Assembly (NCBI GenBank): GCA_029582265.1
Contig: CM055819.1
Location: 30,791,164-30,855,163, forward strand
Direction: 5' to 3'
From: Zoroaster sp. YZ-2022
Taxonomy: Eukaryota > Echinodermata > Asteroidea > Forcipulatida > Zoroasteridae
DNA: 64,000 nucleotides
Shown: one piece after another, positions 40,069 through 52,000 of the stretch
Numbering within the stretch: position 1 is the first letter of the stretch
How the letters are laid out: each line of letters opens with the position of its first letter
The notes under the pieces: model-generated
The model's input: only the letters and a program-made list of their open reading frames with translations
Databases searched by the model: none
Told to the model about the DNA's origin: nothing
Translations under genes and position numbers: made by a program

Positions 40069-43000
40069 CGTGTACATGGTTCCTTGTGGGGTCCAAAACA
40101 CAATGGAACAATTGGACCCCACAAGGTAACTATAGAAAATCTTGTACCCCACAGGAGAATTCTAAGGAAAAGGGATAATAGAACGAACAAAGGAATACCC
40201 CACAAATCAATGTGTGTGAGGGTGTGAACGTACACACCATTCGTTGTGGGGTCCAAAACACAATAGAACAATTGGACCCCACAAGGTAACTATAGAAAAT
40301 CTTGTACCCACAGGAGAATTATAAGGAAAAGGGATAATAGAACGAACAAAGGAATACCCCACAAATCAATGTGCGTGAGGGTGAACGTACACACCATTCG
40401 TTGTGGGGTCCAAAACACAATAGAACAATTGGACCCCACAAGGTAACTATAGAAAATCTTGTACCCCACAGGAGAATTATAAGGAAAAGGGATAATAGAA
40501 CGAACAAAGGAATACCCCACAAATCAATGTGCGTGAGGGTGAACGTACACACCATTCGTTGTGGGGTCCAAAACACAATAGAACAATTGGACCCCACAAG
40601 GTAACTATAGAAAATCTTGTACCCCACAGGAGAATTATATAGAAAAGGGATAATAGAACGAACAAAGGAATACCCCACAAATCAATGTGCGTGAGGGTGT
40701 GTGTGTGAACGTACACACCATTCGTTGTGGGGTCCAAAACACAATAGAACAATTGGACCCCACAAGGTAACTATAGAAAATCTTGTACCCCACAGGAGAA
40801 TTATAAGGAAAAGGGATAATAGAACGAACAAAGGAATACCCCACAAATCAGTAATAGTGAGGGTGTGTGTGTGTGTGTGTGTGTGAACGTACACACCATT
40901 CGTTGTGGGGTCCAAAACACAATAGAACAATTGGACCCCACAAGGTAACTATAGAAAATCTTGTACCCCACAGGAGAATTATAAGGAAAAGGGATAATAG
41001 AACGAACAAAGGAATACCCCACAAATCAATGTGTGTGAGGGTGTGTGTGTGTGTGTGTGTGTGTGTGGGGGGGGGGGAGGCAAAGCCATTTTTTTGTCCC
41101 CATTTTAAGGTTCAGTGGATTTAAGTTTAAGTAACACTTGTACTGATATGACCTTTCATGACATCATGTGTAGCCAAGCTGGCACCGTCGGCATCACCAC
41201 ACCTTCCACAATATAAAATAATGAGAAGCAGATCACATCGTGGTATAAAAACAAGTACCGACTACAAATAAATGGTTATTTTTTTCTGTTCCAGTTTGTC
41301 TTGTCTTTTGCCAAATTTTTGCCGTAGTTAAAAAACTCATGTTGTTAAAAATAAATCGTGCAAAAGATTAACACATTTCATGATGTACCAATCTCTGGTA
41401 ACGCTGTTATGTAACAGTAGTCTTGGTTCAAGACTGTGTTTGTATGTTTTTGATACACGACCCATCGCCGCACGCCGCAGGAGGGTGCTATTTCTACACG
41501 AACCGCTATCACACACGAACCGCTATCAAACACAGTCGAGGGAAACTTGTTGAATCTCCCCCTGGCAAAACCACTACGCAAGCGTCAATTTGATATGCCA
41601 GCACAACCTACATTTTTTGGTGCCCATGCTTATAAACAACCATTTAATTTGTTTCCAGAAAATGTGGGCCACGCTAGCATATCAAATTGACGCATGCGTC
41701 AGTGGTTTCCCACTGAATACTAATATGGATACTAACAATATAAAATGAAAGTAACAGAAATGTGATACGGGTAAGAGGTGAAGGGAACATCTGAATGAAC
41801 TCACCCTCTGTTACAGTATTTGCTTCCATCAGTCTTCTGTTAAACTCATTGTAATCTGCACCAGAATTCTCCACCTCAAGCACATCCAATACTGACAAAG
41901 GATTAGTGATCGTACTTGCAGACGCCTGAGAAGTAATCAGCAAATGGAGACACGGAATTAACAATGCTGAGAATATGGGATCAGAGTAATAAGACGATCA
42001 GAGCATACTGATGGAAACGTCGAGTTGTAACCTCCAGCTCTTTCCAGAACTAATTACTACTCAATTTGAGAATTTCTACATGGTGGTGTCACCACAAACA
42101 GTCTTTACTTATCCGTTTTACCATGCACAGCTACAAATATTACTTAAATAGAAGGCAAACCTAGGGTAATCTCAAATACTTGGTATAAGGTTGAAAATGG
42201 AATCATACATCAGTGTTGTAGTCGAGACCACAAAGTTCAAAACTGAGACCAAGACCGAGACCTGGTGGTCCGAGAGCAAGACCGCAATGAAGACCTAGAC
42301 CCAACAGTTTGAGACCAAGACCAACACCGAGACCCAACAGTCCGAGACCAAGACCATGACCGAGACTAAGACCATTACCAAGACTAAGACAAAGACCCGG
42401 CACAAAAAAAAGTGGTCTTGTGACAAGTCTCAAGACCAAACAGTCCGAGACCAAGACCAAGACTGAGACCTGGTGGTCCAAGACCAAGATCGAGACCAAG
42501 ATCGAGACCAAGACCGAGACCAAGACCAAGACTGAGACCTGGTGGTCCAACACCAAGATCGAGACCGAGACCAAGACCAAGACCAAGACCCAACGGTCCG
42601 AGACCAAGACCCAACGGTCCGAGACCGAGACCAAGACCGAGACCAAGACTGAGACCTGGTGGTCCAAGACAAGGACAAGACCAAGACCAAGACCGAGACC
42701 TAACAGTTTAAGACCAAGACCAAGAACCGGCAAAAAAAAAAAAGTGGTCTCGAGACCGGTCAGAAGACCCAACAGTCCAAAACCAAGACCAAGACCTGGT
42801 GGTTCAAGACCAAGACTGAGACCAAGTTCGAGAACCAACAGTGGTCTCGAGACCGGTCAGAAGACCCAACAGTCCAAGACCAAGACCAAGACCGAGACCT
42901 GGTGGTTCAAGACCAAGACTGAGACCAAGACTGAGACCAAGACCGAGACCCAACAGTCCGAGTCCGAGACCGAGACCAAGACCGAGACCGAGACCGAGAC

Positions 43001-46000
43001 CGAGACCAAGACCGAGACCTGGTAGACAAAGACAAAGACCAAGACCAAGACCAAGACCGAGACCAAACAGTTCGAGACCTAGTCCTAACAGACCAAGACC
43101 AAGACCAGGACCGAGACCGAGACCTAACAGACCAACACCAGTCTCAATACCGGTCTCAAGACCTACAACACTGTCAAACATGGCTTGAAATAATTCTGTC
43201 TGGAACATTGACAGGTATGAGTCTTTTCAGTACAACTTTCCAAAATCCCAGGCAATTTCCAGACTCCCAGACCATTTCAGTGATTTTATCCACCAGCCAG
43301 AGTCATTCCTAAATAATGAATGGGGGGGGCGGTATGTCCCACCCCCCCTTCATAATTACCAAGCAAGCCATTACTCACCGCAAATACATTAGTGAAACAT
43401 TCAACCATCAGACTAGCAGCTTTAGCAACAGTCTTTTGGTCGGTGTCAGGGGCCATCATTACCAGTGTATCTGCCATTCTTTCGCTCAGCGTCGCCAAGG
43501 ATTCCTGTGAGAGGGAGGGGAGAAAAAATTATTACAATTTATGTAATTGAGATATTACATGGTCAATCTCAGATTTTTCTCTAGGGCGCATAGCTTCCAG
43601 GGATGTGTGATTGGGCAGTTTTGGAAAAATCCACGTAAATTTTGCTGGGGGTGAAAACCAGAGGATCACAAAATTGTGATTTGTAAAAATTCTGAAAATC
43701 TGAAAAAAATCTGGAAAAATCTGGAAAATATCACACCCCTGAGCTTTGAAAGGCCAATTTGGACATGGCCAAAATTGAAAGTTTCCTCAAAATAAATTTT
43801 TCAAACAGTCTTGACCCTTCAGTGAAACACTGTTTTTCAAAGGATCCCAGGGGAGACAATACAGACATTATTGTAAATATAAAAAAAAAACACCATTTGG
43901 GCTACGAAGTTAATAAAGAGTTTAAAAAAAGAAACAAAACATTGCACAAAACACTCTGTAAGACCCATCACGGGTGCCGCCAACCAGATCCCAAGCAAAT
44001 ACCCAAGTGCAAAGCCCCCCCTCCCAGCTCCCCCTCCCAGCCCCCACTCCCAGCCCCCTCCCATCCCCCTCCACAAAACAGCCGATACAGACAAAAAAAA
44101 AGCCTGATAAGAACTAAGACTTTGATGGCACCCTCAAAGGGCCTTATGCAAAGGATATAAGGAATAGAAACATGAGCAATCACATTAATATTTATTTTGT
44201 GACATGGCCTTCTATAGTCTCAAACTTACCAAGGCCTCATGAGATAGCTCATCAGGAATTTCAGTCAGAACAGTCACGGCTGATCCAGTATTGAGGATGT
44301 CACCGATTGAATCCAGGCTATTGTCCTTCTGCGAATCGGCCATTTTCCGTCTCACCTAGACAGAAAAAAAAAAGTGTAAAAGTGTTAAATATTTATCATA
44401 ATAAGGTATATATACATAACAGCAAAAGAAACGTCACCCCCTAAATTTTGTTAAGTAATTTTATTATTAAACATAATAAATATACATTTTTTATGTTTTC
44501 GTGTAGAGGAATGTATGACAGATACATTTCATGCCATAAATGTGTCTTTTGAGTTTCAGGGTCATTATCATGGGTCAGTGACACAGGGAGGGAAAGATCA
44601 CAAGTTCAGGTAACAAATCACTTGGACTTTCAAGTGGCTCCTCCTTCCAGTAGGCCCAATGCTCTATGACGCTCGTTTCTTGATAATCGCGGCATTTCGT
44701 AAAAATGATGAATGTTGGATTTTGACATGGCCTTTTATAGGGCTGGCCTTGCACATTGTTTGGACCAAGCTGTTGTGTTTATTGCAATTCGTGCATTATC
44801 CCTATGTCTGAGAACATGTTTAGCTTATGTGTCCTCAGACGTCATGCATGACGAATTTTGAGGTCAACCAAATTTGCCACATTGTGTTCGTGTTACACTC
44901 CATACTCATAATATTCTTCATTAAACAAATTATATTAATTATAAAATGAAAATAATAAATATTTTTAGGGGTGACGTTTCTTTTGCTTTTAATGTATATT
45001 ATTTGTAATTCCAAAATAAACAAATGGTCAAATTTAAATGTAAAATTCACTTTAAAGCGTATGGTACAATCAATCTGCTCTGAAAAAGGGTTTTGTTTAT
45101 TGGATCCGGGATGTGCCGCCCCCAACCCCCCCCCCACCCCCCCCGTTTTTTTAATTATTGCTGTGTGTGTACATTGACCATTTGTTTTTGTTATACCCCT
45201 TATTTTAGCAGTGTGCTTCCGCTTTGTTGAGACCCCAGATCTGCCCTTGGTTTTGTCCGAGGTGCTGCCTATAACTTTCAGTTTGAAATAAAGTCTGAAA
45301 TTCATTACTGATGTCCACTATGGGAATTGAACAACGCCCCTCTGTGTTGTGCTGCGAAAACTACACATTTGAAAATGAAAGTTTACAATTTAAATTTCTC
45401 CTATAAAATGTGTTGACAGATTTAGCGGAACCATTCGCAGGTTGGTTATTTATAATGTATAATTTGATTCAAAAAAAGTGAGGATACTTTTAGAAACAGT
45501 TTTGCCCATATTACTAATACTATACCTAACCTTTTAACCCTGTAAGCCAAAGCCTGCAGACCTCCTACCGAGAAGCAAAGGTGGCTATCGACACACTTTT
45601 AAAATTGGACCTGCTCAACCTGATACACATTTTAACATCCCCAAAAAATACACTTCACCAAGTCTGACAATAGATTGACCTCTTACAAATTGTTTAAACC
45701 ATTTTCATAGATCTGCTAAAGCAGAGAATATTTTTGTTAAGCAATAAGATGCAGACAACCAGTCAATATATGTTTTGTAAGGACAGTTTGCCTGGTGACC
45801 AACAAATTATCCCAAACAATCCCTTTGGCTAAGCAATATTCTCGGCCGAGAAAGAGACTTACATAGGCTCGTTTCATCCTGTCGTCCTCATAGTTGGACA
45901 ACTGCTCATCAGATGGATTCTTAACAAAAACGATAAGAATTGATGTTTTTATGAGCAAAGAAAATGGCCGATGCAACCTCTAATTTCTGCCTAAAATCTT

Positions 46001-49000
46001 TATGCACTATTGGTATTCTTGAAAAAACTTAAATTATCACAGAATTACATGAAACTTTCTTTGTGTAAAGTTGATGATGGTATCAAACATCCCCTGCAAA
46101 ACAATTTCCGTCTTCCGTGAGACATAAATTCCATGTTGGGATGAGTACAAAAACTTTGAATACATTTTCACTATTTTCTCGTTAACGACACAAGGAAATA
46201 AACTGAATTTTTATGTTGGTTTTTATAAGTATCTCTTGATTCTTGTATAGGGCATATTTCAGGGCCGGATTTAGGACTGGGCAAGCTGGGCAGTTGCCCA
46301 GGGGCCTCCACAACCAGGGGCCTCCACATATTTCATGAAAAAAAAAAAATCTGTAAGGAAAAATGTAGGCTGACCTGAACGACACGCACTTATCAAGCAA
46401 AACCATATTGCGCGCGTTTTACGTGACATTCTCAGAGAGATTGACTTTGACAAATTGATCCAAGATTTTGCAAGGGTCAAGTCTCGTAAAGTGTCTGGTC
46501 TGTAAATATATGTACTGTACTATATTCTTGTTATGATTGATCATGATTGACCTGCTTGCTTGCTTATTCAGATTCTTTCTACTTGAAAAAATTTACTTTA
46601 TGGATGACTGTAACTATGTCCTGTGACTCTTGTCACCTTTTAGTTTTTAGTATTCTAAGGTAGAGTGGGCCTCCACTACTGAAGGCTGCCCAGGGGCCTC
46701 CACATGTCTAAATCCGGCCCTGGCATATTTAAAAAAAAACATGAATAATTAAAGAGTCTTTTGATCTTGGAGAATTGACATAAAAATGGGGAGAATACTT
46801 GGGAAATATTGCATTCGTTATCCCTTCGCTCTAAAATAACAGGCGTTTATATAACCCGCCCCCCAGAATTTGAGCCCTTTTGTCTGTGTTCTGATTGGTT
46901 TCAATACATGTTGAAAAAATGGTATGAACAACTTACCACTGTTGTTGTGCCATAAGTCTCATTGCGTTTATACACTGTCAACAAAAGAATTATCCAAATT
47001 AATCAGCAATTGGAAATAGCAGAAGTGTCAGAACAAAGTATTCCAATTTAATATTAACCCTCCTACTTTTGGTGCCTTTTTCAGACAAGTTGATACACCA
47101 TTTGAAACCATTCGTTTTGTGAAACACACCAAGGTGTAGTGTATCCACCATTCAAAACCATTTGAATGATTTATAAGCCACTGTGTAGTACATTCACCAT
47201 TTGAAACATTCGGCTATGGAAACACACCAAGGTGTAGTGTATCCACCATTCAAAAACCATTTGAATGGATTTGAATGGTAGTAAAGCTTGCTACCAACAC
47301 TATTCAAATGGTATCACCATGGTGTACAAAACCAATGGCCATTTTTGAAAGTGGAAATTTTGAATGGTTTCAAATGGTCAAACAATAGGAGGGTTAATTA
47401 AATAATAACGATATCATAAGATGTACATATCTTGAGGGGTTAGAGCCAAGAGAAAAGAGAGATGTCCAGAAATGAGCCTAGTTTACAGAGCTTGTCTAAA
47501 AGGGTTTTCATTGTAAAATAAAAACTATAATAAAACTATTATCTATCTAGTTTCCTATCCCGAGGCACTTTACATACAGCTCCTGGCCAAACTATTACAA
47601 GCAAATATATAGAAACCTATAAACCAGAAATACTCTTTTAGCATACTCAAAGAAGCAGTTCAGCCAACATTACCAATGTTGTACCTTCCCTTCAATGTGT
47701 ATCTTGATTCAAATTGAGTAAGCATACTCATAGAAGTAGTTTGGCCAATGTGACCAATGTTGTACCTTCCCTTCAATGTATATCTTGATTCAAAGAGAGT
47801 AAGCATACTCATATAAGCAGTTTTGCCAACATTACCAATGTTGTACATTCCCTTCAATGTATATCTTGATTCAAAGAGAGTAAGCATACTCATAGAAGCA
47901 GTTTTGCCAACATGACCAATGTTGTACCTTCCCTTCAATGTATATCTTGATTCAAAGAGAGTAAGCATACTTATAGAAGCAGTTTTGCCAACATTACCAA
48001 TGTTGTACATTCCCTTCAATGTATATCTTGATTCAAAGAGAGTAAGCATATCCATAGAAGCAGTTCAGCCAACATTACCAATGTTGTACCTTCCCTTCAA
48101 TGTATATCTTGATTCAAAGAGAGTAAGCATACTCATAGAAGCAGTTTGGCCAACGTGACCAATGTTGTACCTTCCCTTCAATGTATATCTTGATTCAAAG
48201 AGAGTAAGCATACTCATATAAGCAGTTTTGCCAACATTACCAATGTTGTACATTCCCTTCAATGTATATCTTGATTCAAAGAGAGTAAGCATACTCATAG
48301 AAGCAGTTTGGCCAACATTAACAACGTTGCAAATTCCCTTTCAAATACTTGTGCAATTTTATTTGTAAAATTTGTAAATTTTGTACAGTTGGATTTGCCT
48401 GTGAGCAAGGGCTGTGTCTCTTACAATGAAGTCTCCGCAGTTCATTCAACTTAGATGACTCTTTGAGAATCATATTATTTATGGCTCGTGAGTTGCCCTC
48501 TGCTGTGAGTTCATCCAATCTCGCTGTCGTTGTCACAGAATAATCATCCAATAAGATTCCAGTAGCATTAGTATTACTTGGTCGCACCTATATATGAACC
48601 ATAAAAAGCCATAAAAATAACATTCAACATTTATCATTTGATAACTGAAATAGTACATGTTTATATCAATATAGTACATATAGTACGCATATGCACTCGG
48701 TGCACATCGTAGCCCTCTAGCGGTGAATTTTCACCCAGCGTTTGTGCGTACCCTTCATGTGCGTATGTTATGGTACTATGCGCGCATGTACTTCTGCCAG
48801 CCAATGATCGCTGGAGATATTCCGCACGTACGCACATCAACTGCAAAGTACGCTAAACGCGACGCAATATCGCTGCCCTTTCGCCCACAGTGGTCTAACA
48901 AACATGTGCCCTCAACGGCTCATGCACTGTGTGGATACTACATATCCAATAAGATTCCAGTAATATTAGCGCTAAGGCCGGTTCATATACTTCACGCGAA

Positions 49001-52000
49001 AACGAATGCAAAGCGAATTTGACGTCATCAAATTCGCGGCGCAAGTTGAAATGTGTTCAACTTTTGTGAACCTTCACCGCGAATTTTTGCCGTGAACGAA
49101 TTGCACTTCGCATTCGCTTTCACGTAAAGTATGAACCGGCCTTTACTCGGTCGCACCTGTGAGCCATAAAAATAACATTCAACATTTAACATATTTTGAT
49201 AACTGAAATAGTACATAACAATATTATTTCAACATCATAGGGCTCCCCTCCATGCCTTGCCAGGTGTCATTTCTCTAATTAGTTTAGTTCAATTGAGTTC
49301 ATTCATGTTTTCATGTATGTCACCTTTGCATAATATGTTTATATATATATATACAAATTTTTTTTTCTCTTTCTCTTTCTCTTTTTTTTCACTCTGGTCT
49401 GCAGTGGACCATTTGATTGGCCTATCAGATGACCTCTTTAGTCATTTACTGTTCACAGTTGCTTTTACATATAAAAAAAAAAAAAATTTAATTAAAAATC
49501 TATTACTTAAAATAAACACCTCACAAAAAGAAAGTCCCCACCTGTATGACCACTTGGCAAATGAACATTCCAATAATGAGGTCTTTAGTTTAAAAGTGCT
49601 CCAAGACATTATGTAACAGACAAATAAAGCTGATGACAAAAGGGATAACCCATTTTGCTTGAGTTCAGGGGCGTTATTTTGAGCCACAATGCAAAGTTGT
49701 GAGAAATGAACAGGTACCCCCACACAATCAACCGAGTTGTGTGCACTGATGCGCAACGTTATCCGCACAAATCTTGCTTGCAACATGTGTGTCGATGATC
49801 AGGCTAAATCGTCATATCATGTTTATGCTCATAAGTCTCTAAAATTTAAAAATATTTTTAAAACATACAGGTGGGGACTTTCTTTTTGTGAGGTGTATAT
49901 ATGCTTCAATACACCATGTATACATGTTGCAAAGCATTTTATTTTTAACAAACATTTAGTTCCGAGTTGTTTTTTCTGGAAGTTTAAAAATGAGTTCACC
50001 ATACCATGCTGAAATAGTTCAAGAAAACACGCTAAAATAACTTTGTCCTTTTTCTCAAAAGACGATTTGCCCAATGTTTAATTTTAAAGCGAGTAAAAAT
50101 CTTGATTCCTTAGCAATTTGGTGCAGAAATATTGCTTATCAAGCCAACAAGAGGGGAAAAAACATATGCATTGCACCACACCTTGTATGGTTGTGTGCTT
50201 ACCGTAACTGAACCAATATTTGTAATGGTCGTTGCTCCAAGAGCATCATCAATCTGTACACCAAATGTCACTTGATAATTGTCATCACTTCTTCCAATGG
50301 GAGGGTAGAAACGGGTGAATGATGGAATGCCAAAATCTATTATCTTATTAGCCGAGTCCTCACCGACAATCACTACAGGAAACAAATTGTGAACATTTCG
50401 TGTGTTGCATTTCAATTTTAATTTAAAAAGGTTATATAAAATTATATATTGTGTGTAGATGTGTAAGCTGACATCTTGTATATTTTACACCGAGGGCCAC
50501 TGACCACATGTGGGTCATAAATAATTTCCCGTATCCAGACTGACATCCCCTACACCATTTTTTATTATCACTTCGACCTCCAGACTGACATCCCCTTTAA
50601 AGAGGGGTGCTACACGATGAAGAGTGTGAGAAGTGTGAGAAGAGAGAGCGAGAGACGACCTGAGATTTCTAATCTAAGGTATATCTATATGAACTGGTCA
50701 TTTACAACAGTGGGGGCATTGTGTTTAGATTATAATTTAGGGGAGGTCGAAGTGATAATCAAAATGGTCTAGGGGATGTCAGTCTGGAGGTCGAAGTGAT
50801 AATAAAAATGGTGTAGGGATGTCAGTCTGGAGGTCGAAATGATAATAAAAATGGTGTAGGGATGTCAGTCTGGAGGTCGAAATGATAATAAAAATGGTGT
50901 AGGGATGTCAGTCTGGAGGTCGAAGTGATAATAAAAATGGTCTAGGGGATGTCAGTCTGGAGGTCGAAGTGATAATAAAAATGGTGTAGGGATGTCAGTC
51001 TGGAGGTCGAAGTGATAATAAAAATGGTGTAGGGGATGTCAGTCTGGAGGTCGAAGTGATAATAAAAATGGTCTAGGGAATGTCAGTCTGGAGACGGGAA
51101 ATTATTTATGACCCACATGTGGTCAGTGGCCCTCAGTATAAAATATACAAGATGTCAGCTTACAGATGCACACCATTGCAGTAATCCATGGTTCTGGACA
51201 TTTTAAACACAAAAAAAGGAAAGTCATGTCAAAGGTCAAGCAAAAGGTCATGTTTGCCTTGGCGGTAAAGGTCTGCATAATGTTGCAGTCATGAGTGTCG
51301 GTGAACAGCATTTTAAGGAAATAATGTAGAAATGCCCAAAACAATCTAACTGATTGCACAGCTTGTTCATATACACTCACCATAGAACTCGTAACGTGCA
51401 ATGCCTTGATCGTCTTCCCACCCAGAGCAGTTTATTTCCATTTCGTCTTCATCCGTGCTGTCAGTTGGTGTGATTGTACAGGAACCCCCCCGAGGAGGAT
51501 CATTCAACAACACCCGCATGTGAGCCTTACCGCTCTGCTCCAACGCATTGGTGATGTGAATGGTGAAAATAAAGTCATTGACATTTGGCTTGATTGTGAA
51601 GACGTCCTTCTCGATGTACAGAGAATCGGTCAAGTTACCTTCATGAAAAGAAGAGTATAATTCAACACTACCATTATATTATGTAAGACAACACTTGTCA
51701 CAGTCGGTCCTTATTGCGCATGACCACACACAAAACAGGTCATTAACCTGTGATAAAGACCAAGCGTCAAACTTTTATTCTCATTCATAAAAGCCTGTAT
51801 CGATTTTGTTTTAAAAATGATTTTTGTTGTTGAATAAAGCCAAATAGAAATGAAATATTAACATTTTGGGGAAACACTTTAAAAGAACATGAGTCAGGCA
51901 CGTGACGCGAAACAATCTTCGTCACTCTCATTGGTTGACATCCGCGTCGCGCATCACACAAAAACATCTGGCGAACAGCTGGCACATACGCATTTAGGGA

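Noticed and set aside
42203..43208. Long Leu/Gly/Val-rich and Lys/Thr/Arg-rich frames
   Set aside because: They come entirely from the GACC satellite and occur in several overlapping frames.
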